Positions 1 through 8,672 of a DNA stretch of 64,000 bases are shown here, in pieces. The stretch's first letter is position 1. Every line of letters starts with the position of its first letter. The stretch covers positions 109,770 through 173,769 of the forward strand of contig CANJUQ010000002.1 in NCBI GenBank assembly GCA_947478175.1, given 5' to 3'. The notes beneath the pieces were generated by a model that did no database searches, was not told where the DNA came from, and worked only from the letters and a program-made list of their open reading frames with translations. This DNA is from Thiotrichales bacterium. GTDB taxonomy: Bacteria; Pseudomonadota; Gammaproteobacteria; Francisellales; CACEW01. The translations under genes were made by a program, and so were the position numbers.

Positions 1-2505
1 GCCCGAGATAAAGGCATAATGAACATGTCGTCAGGCCAACTTCAATCACTCGCTTTTTCGCTGGCTTGTATTGTCAATCCAAGCGCTAGCGTTCCAAATC
101 CTTGGCTATCTAATCTTGATCAATCCCCCTTCACTGGTGGACCAACAAGTTGTAAAGATGTCTTTATGGGCAGCATGACGAATTATTCTGCACAAAATAT
201 CAGCGGGCTTGCTTTTGACGTTGAAAACCCAGATTTCAGTGGTCGTCATTATATTCAAGCCAATGGCACACTAGGTCCTGTTGATCAAAATAGCGCTTCA
301 GATTTTTATTCCACGCTTCAACAATCCATTGGTGCCATGACTCCAGCCAAATATATTATGTTCTCACGAGGCCCAGGGGGCTTGCTTGAAACTAATGATG
401 GCCAGCAAGCAGGCACAGTCTTATCACCTACTACAGGCTTACCTATAAGCTTACCTACTTTTGGAGAAATATTAGGCGGCAATCCTAACGGCATGTCTTA
501 TACCCCAGCCGTCACAACAGGCTTAAATCAAAACCCGGGCCCTAAATTTATTTTCTCCCCTCAAATTTATGATTTATGCGATGGCTTAGGTAACACGACC
601 ACCAGCTGGGCCTGCCCATTGGCTGCGCCTATTGATCCAGGCATGGATTATCAAAACGGTGCCAATTCTGTCGCCACCCCTGCTATTGATGCTGTTAAGG
701 GCTCAGAAAATTGGGGGAAACAAAATGCTGCTAGTAAAAGCGGCGCCCTCCGTGGTCCCGTCGCTGGTGCTTATTACAACAATTATCTATTTCTACAAGC
801 CATCCCCAATTCTCCTATGCCAGGTTCCACATCGACCCTATTAAGCCCCAATAGCACCCCTTTAAATCTTTCCTGGGTTTTATTTTTCCCTGATGGGAAC
901 CCACAAGATAAATATTACAGTTTGTACAACAACCCATTAAACGACGTGACTGTACAAGCCATGTCGATGCCTTATCTTTTTAAATCAGAGCTTGAAGGCA
1001 AATCGTTCATGCCTGTTATAACAGTGAGTGGCGTCACCAGTGGTGTGATCTCAACGACTCAATATCCGCTATCTAGCATGACCAATACGAATCCCATTTC
1101 CCCTCCTGACGTCCCTGTTCAGCTTACTATTTCAGGCGGAGCTTCCAGCCAAATCTGGGAACATGTGAACCTATACAATGTTGATGCAGGCCTCATTACT
1201 CCTAACTCAACCCTACCGAACACAATCACACCCACCACATCAGGTGCGACAATTGATTACTACAGATACCCCACTCAGTTTGATACGACAGGTAAGTATG
1301 AACAACCTGACCTCTTCCCTAATCCTGATTACATTACGGATGTTAACAATGGGGACTCTGTTATAACCCAGTACTACTCAATCCCCTTTACCCCAAGCAT
1401 GATTTATACCAACAAACAATTCTGCCAATACGAGAACCCCAATGGCTCTTCTGGTGGAACTATTCCTAACTGTATTTCTTACAAAAACCCCTACGGCGAA
1501 ACCGTTGCTGCTTATGCAGATTCGTTCTTTACAACGCTGCAATATGCTTTAGCGAATGATTCTGCAGCTGCAAGCACACAAACCTCTGCGCCTTTCTATG
1601 GCGTCGCCATGTATCCATTCACGCCTTATGGTTATTTCGATCAAGCGTGCACGGCCTCTGCGACCAACCTCAATCCTTGCAAAGCAGGCTTCTTCCCTGA
1701 AGCCCCAGATGGCTTAGTCAATGGCCAAAAACCCCAGACTAGCTTCTGGAAAATCTATGTCGGAAAATTTGGGAATCAATGGACGGGAGCGTCTACTGGA
1801 ACCATCCCAACAGCCCAAGCCAATGGAGGAACAACCCCTTTTGCACCCGCTTCAGAAACTTTAATCACTCTACCTGCAGGGTATTACAGCAATAGTGGCG
1901 GTACGGCGACAGTGAATTTCAATGTCAGCACTTATCCAGCAGGGACAACCACCGATTCTAATATCAACAGCTATCGCGCTAGACTTGTCGACGCAACTGG
2001 CATGGTTGTTGCTTCTTCTGATCAAGGCGGATCTTGCAGCACAACTTCTTGTACAATTACCAACGCTCCTGGCGGAAATTACACCTTGGAAGTTCAAGCG
2101 TTAGCTTCGAATGGCGGCGTGATTACAGAAGTGGATGCAGCGGCGATGTCTCCAGGTGCGCCTCCTGTGCCAAGTTCACAAGCGGCAATTACTATCCAAA
2201 ATGCAACTTATGTCAGCCCTACTTCTTATACAATAACTTGGATTTTGAACTGCTCAGGGACAACACCTCCAAAAAATCTTTCCTCATCTATATCAACGGC
2301 AGCAGTGACGGGGCCTGGACCGAGAACATCACTCTCAATGGTCTCAGGTACAGAAAAAACTTGTGGCGCTTCCAGTACAGAGACTTTTTCAACTTATGGC
2401 GGATATAACGTTGCAGTAGGTTCTCAAGTTTCTGTTTTCTTAGTTGATGACCAGTTTCAGGCCTTAACAACACCTCAAACAGCTCCATTGACTACTGGCA
2501 ACTAA
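1..2505 (+). CDS. Large secreted-type protein, 5' end outside window (paralogue 1)
   Basis: I do not recognise the family. The frame is open from base 1, and the first in-window residues already align with about residue 168 of the product of the next gene (shared SLACIVNP), so the ATG at 19 is internal and the signal peptide lies upstream of the window. The two proteins share GLAFD(V/I)E, FSPQIYDLCDG, GGASSQIW, YPFTPYG, a FFPEAPDGLVNGQKPQ block and a C-terminal Ig-like stretch around AAVTGPGPRTSLSMV. Paired Cys residues suggest an exported, disulfide-bonded protein. The GLAFDVE strand and the later SPQIYD and NLYN strands recall a GH18-like TIM barrel, but I see no complete DxxDxDxE motif, so that is a weak guess. 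A terminator follows directly. Confidence 0.75.
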   Translation, partial: ARDKGIMNMSSGQLQSLAFSLACIVNPSASVPNPWLSNLDQSPFTGGPTSCKDVFMGSMTNYSAQNISGLAFDVENPDFSGRHYIQANGTLGPVDQNSASDFYSTLQQSIGAMTPAKYIMFSRGPGGLLETNDGQQAGTVLSPTTGLPISLPTFGEILGGNPNGMSYTPAVTTGLNQNPGPKFIFSPQIYDLCDGLGNTTTSWACPLAAPIDPGMDYQNGANSVATPAIDAVKGSENWGKQNAASKSGALRGPVAGAYYNNYLFLQAIPNSPMPGSTSTLLSPNSTPLNLSWVLFFPDGNPQDKYYSLYNNPLNDVTVQAMSMPYLFKSELEGKSFMPVITVSGVTSGVISTTQYPLSSMTNTNPISPPDVPVQLTISGGASSQIWEHVNLYNVDAGLITPNSTLPNTITPTTSGATIDYYRYPTQFDTTGKYEQPDLFPNPDYITDVNNGDSVITQYYSIPFTPSMIYTNKQFCQYENPNGSSGGTIPNCISYKNPYGETVAAYADSFFTTLQYALANDSAAASTQTSAPFYGVAMYPFTPYGYFDQACTASATNLNPCKAGFFPEAPDGLVNGQKPQTSFWKIYVGKFGNQWTGASTGTIPTAQANGGTTPFAPASETLITLPAGYYSNSGGTATVNFNVSTYPAGTTTDSNINSYRARLVDATGMVVASSDQGGSCSTTSCTITNAPGGNYTLEVQALASNGGVITEVDAAAMSPGAPPVPSSQAAITIQNATYVSPTSYTITWILNCSGTTPPKNLSSSISTAAVTGPGPRTSLSMVSGTEKTCGASSTETFSTYGGYNVAVGSQVSVFLVDDQFQALTTPQTAPLTTGN

Positions 2506-2538
2506 ATAAAAAAACTAATTTATTAAGCAAGTATAGCG

Positions 2539-2561
2539 GCCCTCCCCCGAGGGCTTTTTTT
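2539..2561 (+). terminator. Rho-independent terminator after paralogue 1
   Basis: A 6-bp G+C-rich stem (GCCCTC at 2539-2544, GAGGGC at 2549-2554, CCCC loop) is followed by seven T residues. It ends transcription of the first secreted-protein gene and suggests that the downstream paralogue has its own promoter. Confidence 0.85.
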
Positions 2562-2574
2562 GCTGAAATATTCT

Positions 2575-2602
2575 TTGAAAAAACCAACCCTTCCCCTAGG
2601 AT
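2575..2602 (+). promoter_or_regulatory. Possible sigma-70 promoter for paralogue 2
   Basis: TTGAAA at 2575-2580 and TAGGAT at 2597-2602 are separated by 16 bp, and the start codon follows at 2634. The preceding terminator means a promoter must lie in this short gap. The -10 match is only partial. Confidence 0.3.
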
Positions 2603-2633
2603 TTATATTAGAAAACCAATCTGGACTATCCCC

Positions 2634-4985
2634 ATGAAATCCACTCAAACTTTACTTTCATTGGCTTTGTTTTTAACCAGCACAGCCGCCTTTGCCACCC
2701 TCCCTGCTATCGATATGGGCAGTGGTGTTTATTTTTATGCTTGGAATGCCAATGCTCATTGCTCGACCACCAACACAATTACAAACCCAACGGGAAGATG
2801 CCCAGAGCTCTGGACTGACACCATCAAAAATATCAATGCCCAAGTTCCCGCTAGTTCTAACCGGGCTCAAATTAAGTTTGTTTATTTAGATTCCGTCACT
2901 CTCAATTTACCTGCAGCACCGATTACCAAAACTATTTTCACCGTCGGTGGCTGTAGCGACTCCACTGACATCGTCTTTTGTTCTCGATCAGGGGGGCTGA
3001 CTTATTCTGATCCCCAATCGGAATCAGGCTATCAAGCCGTCAGTGATTTAAATACCGCCCTAGGTTCTAGCTATTACGTGATGCCTATGGTTTCTGCCGC
3101 GGGAGATACCAGCTTAGAAAGCCTCAATGCAAATCAACTTGAATCACTCGCTTATTCGCTGGCCTGTATTGTTAACCCTAACGCAACGCCTCCTGCTGGT
3201 TTAACTAACGGCCCTAGTGCTTGCTCAGCTGTCTTAACGGGTACAAGTTTAAATCCAACCAACCTCACGCCAACGATCAGCGGTTTAGCTTTTGATATTG
3301 AAGGGCCTGATTTGAGCAGTCACAAAAATGCAGATCCCTATAGTGCTGGTGATTTTTATGGTGCAGTACAAACAGCAATTGGAGCTAGCAGTTCTCAAAA
3401 TCCTAAATTTATTATGGTTTCTCGTGGACCGAATGGTCTCAATGAAGCCCAAGATGGGAACAAAATTGATAACCCTACTCAGGCTCAGATTAGCCTTACA
3501 TTTGGGACGGTCCTAAACACACTAAATCAAAACAGCAACCTGGTGACTTTTATTTTCTCCCCCCAAATTTACGACCTCTGTGATGGCATGGGCACTTGGG
3601 CTTGCCCGGTCACGACGCCTTATACGCCAACGGGTACTAGCACTCCAACTTATGCTCAAAGCTTATTTCTTCAACCCATTCCTGCTGATACAGCTGATGG
3701 CAATGGCTGGGATGCCAATGATATTTTGTTCCAAAAATTTTCAGCACCGTATCAATTTTTTAATCAGTTAAATGGCCATTCAATCCCCACCCCTGCGCTT
3801 TATCCTAATGTCCCAGTTCAGCCTTCTATTTCTGCTGGAGCCTCGAGCCAAATCTGGTCCCATGTGAATTTATATAATGCAGATTCAACTAAAGACCCAT
3901 TTTTATTAGGTGTGCCAGTCTATTCAGGTGCTCCTGTCAGCTTTCAACCCTCGATGATTTATCAAAACAAAAAAGCCTGCCAAGCAGAAAACGCTGATGG
4001 CACCTTGGGGGCGACAATTCCCAATTGCGTGACTTATCCCAACCCTTATGGCGAAACGATTGCTTCTTATGCCAGTACACTTTTTGCGACCTTACAAAAT
4101 AGCTTGAGTGCTAATAATTCCAGCTCTGTATTCTCAGGCGTCACGCTTTATCCTTTCACACCTTATGGATTTTTTGATAATGCTTGCGCCAGCAAAACCG
4201 TCCTTTGCCAAGGCTATTTCCCAGAAGCCCCTGATGGTCTAGTTAATGGCCAAAAGCCCCAAATTAGTTTCTGGAAAATTTACCTCAATCAATTTGCAGA
4301 TCAATGGATTGGTTCTACTTCAGGAACCATCCCCACTCAAACTACTTTGGCGACTCCGGCTTTATTTTTGACCTTCCCAACAACGGGCTATTACAGTTTA
4401 AATTCAGGAACAGCGACGATTAATTTTGGAACTGCGACTTATCCAACAGGTGGCAATATCAATAATATTTCTGGCTATCGGGCTAATTTAATTGATGCAA
4501 TTGGAAACACGGTCGCTTCTGGGACTTGTGCTTCTAGTACTTGTACTCAGATTCAGATTTCCAATGCGCCTGGCGGTAATTATGTTTTAGAAGTACAAGC
4601 GTTAGATCTAAACAATCATGTGATTGCGAGCACTGAGGCAGCGGCCAATGCGCCTGGGGCACCGAGTGCACCGCAAATATCGATCAACATTCAAAATGCA
4701 AAATATATTAATTCAACCTCTTACAGCGTCACTTGGCAGTTAAATTGCACTACCTCGCCTGCCAACCTTTCTTCTATCTCAACTGCTGCAGTGACAGGTC
4801 CTGGACCCAGAACCTCTCTCTCTATGGTTGCTGGTGCAGACAGAAATTGCGGACGCTCAGTGACAGAAATTTTTAATACTTATGCTGGATATACCGTCTC
4901 ACCAGGCGCCCAAGTTTCTGTGTTTCTAGTTAACAGCCAATTCCAAGCAATTAGTGCTCCTCAGTCTGGAACACTTTCAAATTAA
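2634..4985 (+). CDS. Secreted protein of unknown function (paralogue 2, complete)
   Basis: This 783-residue protein is the full-length paralogue of the gene before it. It has a clear Sec signal peptide: Lys at position 2, a hydrophobic run LLSLALFL, and a probable cut after AFA near residue 21. The mature part begins with LPAIDMGSGVYFYAW, then a Cys-containing region, the GLAFDIEGPD motif, SPQIYDLCDG, and a C-terminal domain of about 90 residues with TGPGPRTSLSMV. No transmembrane anchor follows the signal, so a periplasmic or released location is likely. A divergent GH18-like or other sugar-acting TIM barrel is possible but unproven. The tandem arrangement indicates local duplication followed by marked divergence; the first copy carries extra loops. 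Confidence 0.8.
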   Translation: MKSTQTLLSLALFLTSTAAFATLPAIDMGSGVYFYAWNANAHCSTTNTITNPTGRCPELWTDTIKNINAQVPASSNRAQIKFVYLDSVTLNLPAAPITKTIFTVGGCSDSTDIVFCSRSGGLTYSDPQSESGYQAVSDLNTALGSSYYVMPMVSAAGDTSLESLNANQLESLAYSLACIVNPNATPPAGLTNGPSACSAVLTGTSLNPTNLTPTISGLAFDIEGPDLSSHKNADPYSAGDFYGAVQTAIGASSSQNPKFIMVSRGPNGLNEAQDGNKIDNPTQAQISLTFGTVLNTLNQNSNLVTFIFSPQIYDLCDGMGTWACPVTTPYTPTGTSTPTYAQSLFLQPIPADTADGNGWDANDILFQKFSAPYQFFNQLNGHSIPTPALYPNVPVQPSISAGASSQIWSHVNLYNADSTKDPFLLGVPVYSGAPVSFQPSMIYQNKKACQAENADGTLGATIPNCVTYPNPYGETIASYASTLFATLQNSLSANNSSSVFSGVTLYPFTPYGFFDNACASKTVLCQGYFPEAPDGLVNGQKPQISFWKIYLNQFADQWIGSTSGTIPTQTTLATPALFLTFPTTGYYSLNSGTATINFGTATYPTGGNINNISGYRANLIDAIGNTVASGTCASSTCTQIQISNAPGGNYVLEVQALDLNNHVIASTEAAANAPGAPSAPQISINIQNAKYINSTSYSVTWQLNCTTSPANLSSISTAAVTGPGPRTSLSMVAGADRNCGRSVTEIFNTYAGYTVSPGAQVSVFLVNSQFQAISAPQSGTLSN

Positions 4986-5000
4986 ACAATCAAAATAAAA

Positions 5001-5025
5001 AGCCCTCTTAAAGAGGGCTTTTTAT
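5001..5025. terminator. Bidirectional terminator between convergent genes
   Basis: AGCCCTCTT at 5001-5009 pairs with AAGAGGGCT at 5011-5019, flanked by AAAA on the left and TTTTT on the right. It can therefore stop transcription both from the secreted-protein gene and from the convergent lasso-cyclase-like gene that ends at 5035. It also shows that no further gene belongs to the lasso operon downstream. Confidence 0.85.
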
Positions 5026-5034
5026 TAAATACGA

Positions 5035-6744
5035 CTAGCTCTCATGAAGAATGACCCACTCACAAATATGCAGTGCATGAACTAATCGATTTCGATGTTC
5101 AGAGGTAAGCTTTCTAACAGGGAGATATTCAAATTCATGCAACAATCTTTTTAACCTTGGAAGGTCAACAAGTTCTGCGATCAGATTATTTTTACCAAAT
5201 CTAGGCAATAACGATTTGTAATGCTCAAGCTCTCTTCTAAGAGGTAAATACCAATGCATTCCCTGAGCCCCTTTCACTTGATTTAGTCGAATACTCTCGG
5301 GAATAATGCCCTTCATTGCCTCTCTGGTGACATAACGATTAACTCCATTTTTTTGGTACGCCTCAGCAGGAATCGTTAAGCAATATTCAATCAGATCAAG
5401 ATCACAAGTAGGATCAACATATTCCAACCCAAACTGATTAAATACGCCCGAAAAAAATCGACTAGCTGCAGTCATATATTCCAGAAGTACATTCAAGAAT
5501 TCGATTCTTTTTTGATTGGGATTTTTCAAAGCCCAACTAGCCCCTATACGATTTGAGGGTAAAGAGCCTTGCCATTTTTTTTGAAGAAGGGACATATTTT
5601 CTCTTTTATCCTGAAAAATAATGGCTCTTTTCACCCTGCTAGCAAACAATCTTATTAAACTCAATACCGCTTTTTGAGGAAGTTCTACTCGAAAAGAAAA
5701 GGCCGCATCCCCCATACTCCCGCCAAAGATTTTGTTAAACCCTTGGTGATGCACAAACTCAGAAAAAGGGAGAAACCAAACCAAGTTTCCAGGCGCATGT
5801 TCTGGTCCTCCGGTATGATTAAAACAGAAACGAGTGATCTCTGAATAATTTTTAGAAAAAGATAATCCATCATGATGAAAAATCTGTGTATTGGGGTACA
5901 TCGCCTCAAAATCAGAAAGAAAATGCGCATTTGTTACTGATTTGAGTAGCTTGAGCTCGCAATCTGTTGTTGAAAAATCACTTAGCCCCACCAAACTTGA
6001 TGTACTCTGAGCCAAAACACCGGCGACAGAAGTCGAGTCTAAGCCGCCGCTAATAAAGCAACAGGCTTTATCATCTCCCATTAAACGATTTTTAACGGCA
6101 GTTTCTAAACAAACTTTCAATCCTTCTGTATAAGAAGAGAACTTTTCTGATGAAACTGAATGATGATCATCCGCCTTCCAAAAAATTCTCTTCTTAATCG
6201 TCTGACAAGGAGACCATTGCAAAATTTGCCCATTGCCCAAATGAAAAATTTTCTTATAAAAAGAATGTTCAAATAAACGATAGTCCCTGGAAAAAGCATC
6301 CACTAATCTTTCAGGATCAATGTCAGTTTGAGATGGTATATTTCTTTTTAGATAGGGCAGCGAATTAGAAAAATAAAATCCAGAATCATCCCAAAAATAA
6401 CAGCACTCTTTGGATGAAAAAGGGGACCTGGTCAGCTCCACTTCTAAACTACCAAGATGAATGAAGGCTAAAAAAAAGTCTCCTCTGAGCAGCGAGGCTA
6501 AGCGCTCTTGATACTTCCATTTTAATTCAACTAATTTTCCAAGATCGCTCAGCTGCAAACCTATACCAGCAGCTTTTGCAAGTTCATCAAGATTAAAAAT
6601 TCTTCCGAATAAAACCCCAAAGCACTCGCCATTTTTTTCATGCTGGATTAATTGAGAGATCCCATCGTAAGAAAAGGACACATGCTCAAATTGAGGAGCG
6701 GGTTGCTTTGGATTCGGCAAGATTTGGCATAAAAAAATACCCAT
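5035..6744 (-). CDS. Lasso-peptide cyclase-like asparagine synthetase homologue (C protein)
   Basis: This 569-residue member of the asparagine synthetase B superfamily has an N-terminal glutaminase-like fold that lacks the essential Cys2 (it begins MGIFLC), so it cannot use glutamine. The C-terminal synthetase domain has an intact ATP-pyrophosphatase PP-loop, SGGLDST (residues 232-238). That combination is typical of lasso-peptide macrolactam synthetases (McjC type), which adenylate an Asp or Glu side chain and close the ring on residue 1 of the core. A second motif, GGSMGDAAF (341-349), replaces the usual GGxGGDE. The gene starts 33 bp after a candidate lasso precursor, with a GGGGAG ribosome site just before the ATG. 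No leader peptidase (B2) or recognition protein (B1) gene is adjacent. Alternative: another Cys-less AsnB-like amide ligase. Confidence 0.75.
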   Translation of the reverse strand: MGIFLCQILPNPKQPAPQFEHVSFSYDGISQLIQHEKNGECFGVLFGRIFNLDELAKAAGIGLQLSDLGKLVELKWKYQERLASLLRGDFFLAFIHLGSLEVELTRSPFSSKECCYFWDDSGFYFSNSLPYLKRNIPSQTDIDPERLVDAFSRDYRLFEHSFYKKIFHLGNGQILQWSPCQTIKKRIFWKADDHHSVSSEKFSSYTEGLKVCLETAVKNRLMGDDKACCFISGGLDSTSVAGVLAQSTSSLVGLSDFSTTDCELKLLKSVTNAHFLSDFEAMYPNTQIFHHDGLSFSKNYSEITRFCFNHTGGPEHAPGNLVWFLPFSEFVHHQGFNKIFGGSMGDAAFSFRVELPQKAVLSLIRLFASRVKRAIIFQDKRENMSLLQKKWQGSLPSNRIGASWALKNPNQKRIEFLNVLLEYMTAASRFFSGVFNQFGLEYVDPTCDLDLIEYCLTIPAEAYQKNGVNRYVTREAMKGIIPESIRLNQVKGAQGMHWYLPLRRELEHYKSLLPRFGKNNLIAELVDLPRLKRLLHEFEYLPVRKLTSEHRNRLVHALHICEWVILHES

Positions 6745-6777
6745 ATCTCCCCTCTAAAAATCACGGAAGACAGATGA

Positions 6778-6936
6778 TTAGGAAGCAAGCGTGATGACAC
6801 CATCGTTATTATTAACCCCTCCAGTCATCGTCACCCCTACATCCAACACCTCCACCACTGGCTTCGCCCACACTTTTTGAGCCTGAAGCTCTTGTGTTGA
6901 TTGAACGGCTTGAACTTGTGAATTAATAACTTCCAT
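6778..6936 (-). CDS. Candidate lasso-peptide precursor (paeninodin-type leader)
   Basis: A 52-codon gene starting ATG at 6936 with GGAG five bases upstream, in operon with the cyclase-like gene. The product ends its leader with WAKPVVEVLDVGVTM (residues 23-37), which matches the conserved lasso leader pattern aromatic-x-x-Pro...EVLDV..T-x. The Thr at position 36 is the expected -2 Thr before the cut. The predicted core is TGGVNNNDGVITLAS (38-52); Thr1 and Asp8 of the core would give an eight-residue macrolactam ring with a seven-residue tail. Gly2-Asp8 is an alternative seven-residue ring. The N-terminal 22 residues are Gln-rich and unremarkable. A TTGACA hexamer lies upstream at 7013-7018 (minus strand), but I find no convincing -10 after it. 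The tail lacks bulky plug residues. Confidence 0.7.
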   Translation of the reverse strand: MEVINSQVQAVQSTQELQAQKVWAKPVVEVLDVGVTMTGGVNNNDGVITLAS

Positions 6937-7038
6937 GATTTCTCCAAAATGTGCTGGATTAAAAAAACGCGCAAAAGTACCCGAAACCCGACCCGCTTGT
7001 CCACGGTGTATTTGTCAAAGATGCGCATTATTTTTTAT

Positions 7039-8493
7039 TTAATTAAACAGGTCATCCAATGTCACGACACCACTAATAAATTTCGAATACATATTTTTCT
7101 TTAGGCCATTGGCTGAAACAAAATAAAGCAACAATTGTTTCTTAGTTCGTGTTTGTTCTGTAAAGACTTTGAGTTTTCGCTCTAATGTCTCGTAATAATC
7201 TTTGCTGATCAAAAATGACTCATCTGTATATTTAATTTCACAGATACTCACTGCATCATCTTTTCTGTCAAACAGTAAATCTATTTGAGCACCTCTTTCA
7301 GAAGCTCCAGATCTTGGGGCATAGCGCCAAGTGCTAGCAATATCTGCAGGGGAAAGCTCAAGTGCACGCCTGATTTGAATTAAATGTTTATAACAAACTG
7401 ATTCAAATGCATAACCAAGCCAAGAGTTCCATTCAGGGCTTAACTGCATCGCTTGCCAATTGCCCTTATCTAAAGCCTGTTCTTGCAGTAAATTTTTGAT
7501 GGGCTCAATCCATTTTAAATAAAAACCGGTGTACTCATCTATCAAACGATAATAAATCCCTTTTCTTTGACTATATAAAGATTTAAAGCCCATGATAAAT
7601 CCTGCATCTTCGAGCTCTTGTAATCTATTGGCACTATTGCCACCTGATGACCCAACCATCTCTAAAAGCCTGTGTTTTCCAATCCCATATCGACTCTCGG
7701 CTAAGGCTCTCACAATCTTGATATGGTTCTCATGGTCTGTGAATAAAGAGGCAAAAAGACCATCAAACTCTTCCATCAAAAAAGCTTTTTTACCAAAAGC
7801 TAATTTCTCAATAATTTGAGCAGCAGAGCCCTTCCATTTGATTTTAGAAAGATAATAGGGAACTCCTCCTGTAACCATATAAAGCGATAAAATTTGTTGA
7901 TTGTTTAACTTCACTCCCTGAACCTCTAGGAATGCCTTAGTTTCATGAAGCTTAAAGGGCTCTAATAATATTTTTTCTGTAATTCTATTATGCAATCCAC
8001 CCTTATTTTTAATGATCTTATTAAGCATCCAAGAGGCAGAAGACCCACAAATAATTAATTTAATTTGATGGTTATTAGACCAGTACTGATTCCAGTAATA
8101 ATCCAGACTCTGCAAAAGCTTTGACTTAGGTGTCGCCATCCAAGGGATCTCATCGATAAAAACAACAACTTTCTGATCGACTGTTCTTTTATCAAGAGCT
8201 CGTGTTAAAACCTTAAAAGCACCACGCCATGTTTTTTGCTTTTCTAAACTGGTTCCGTCATAAAAAACTTCCCCAATCCTTTCCATGAAATTAGTAATTT
8301 GGTCAGACAAGCTACCGTCTTTTAAACCTGTTGCATTAAAAAATAGGGCCTCTTTTTTATCCTGAAAAAATTCCCGAATCAAAAAAGTCTTCCCAACCCT
8401 TCTTCGGCCATACAAAGCCAGAAACTCCGCTTTATTTGAATCATACAAATAATTTAAAACCTGCAGTTCCTCCGCCCGTCCAATGATGCTCAT
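7039..8493 (-). CDS. DUF234-type AAA ATPase (ATPase_2 family)
   Basis: This 484-residue protein has Walker A GRRRVGKT (29-36) and Walker B VVVFIDEIPW (109-117) in an ATPase_2/archaeal-ATPase type domain. A winged-helix-like middle follows (SRYGIGKHRLLEMVG...), then a C-terminal DUF234/PD-(D/E)XK-like domain with DLLFDRKDDAVSICEIKY, whose D...E-x-K spacing fits a nuclease-type fold. Such ATPases are common accessory or mobile genes of unclear role, suspected in DNA processing or stress. The start at 8493 is supported by AAGAG seven bases upstream, inside one arm of a perfect palindrome. A second, decayed relative lies at 9792. It is not obviously connected to the lasso operon that follows on the same strand. 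Confidence 0.8.
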   Translation of the reverse strand: MSIIGRAEELQVLNYLYDSNKAEFLALYGRRRVGKTFLIREFFQDKKEALFFNATGLKDGSLSDQITNFMERIGEVFYDGTSLEKQKTWRGAFKVLTRALDKRTVDQKVVVFIDEIPWMATPKSKLLQSLDYYWNQYWSNNHQIKLIICGSSASWMLNKIIKNKGGLHNRITEKILLEPFKLHETKAFLEVQGVKLNNQQILSLYMVTGGVPYYLSKIKWKGSAAQIIEKLAFGKKAFLMEEFDGLFASLFTDHENHIKIVRALAESRYGIGKHRLLEMVGSSGGNSANRLQELEDAGFIMGFKSLYSQRKGIYYRLIDEYTGFYLKWIEPIKNLLQEQALDKGNWQAMQLSPEWNSWLGYAFESVCYKHLIQIRRALELSPADIASTWRYAPRSGASERGAQIDLLFDRKDDAVSICEIKYTDESFLISKDYYETLERKLKVFTEQTRTKKQLLLYFVSANGLKKNMYSKFISGVVTLDDLFN

Positions 8494-8501
8494 GTAAAAT
8501 C

Positions 8502-8556
8502 TCTTGTGTTATTCCGCCGGAGATAAATATCCTATAAGCGGCGGAATAACACAAGA
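8502..8556. repeat. Perfect 18-bp inverted repeat at the ATPase start
   Basis: Arms at 8502-8519 and 8539-8556 are exact reverse complements (TCTTGTGTTATTCCGCCG and its partner) around a 19-nt spacer. The left arm covers the AAGA of the ATPase ribosome site, so in RNA the hairpin would hide it; in DNA it could be an operator. It lies in the divergent gap between the ATPase and the FAD protein gene. There is no T-run, so it is not a terminator. Confidence 0.85.
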
Positions 8557-8672
8557 CTTGCTTTAAATTTATAAGAACCCAGCCGAAAGACTGGATAGAT
8601 TACCCTCATCAAAATCTTTACTATCCGCGCCCGCGGTCACTAGAACATGAAAAATCAGAGAGGCAGTTCAAT

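Noticed and set aside
2034..2408. 124-codon frame inside the first secreted-protein gene
   Set aside because: It lies wholly within a paralogue-supported gene and has no homologous counterpart in the second copy.
7013..7018. Consensus TTGACA as promoter of the lasso operon
   Set aside because: The following 16-18 bp positions are G+C-rich with no -10-like hexamer, so I did not call a promoter.
6837..7028. 63-codon open frame overlapping the lasso precursor gene on the same strand
   Set aside because: It has no ribosome site, an odd basic composition and overlaps the well-supported 52-codon precursor in another frame.
8502..8556. Terminator for the ATPase or FAD gene
   Set aside because: The palindrome lies at gene starts, has a 19-nt loop and no T-tract.
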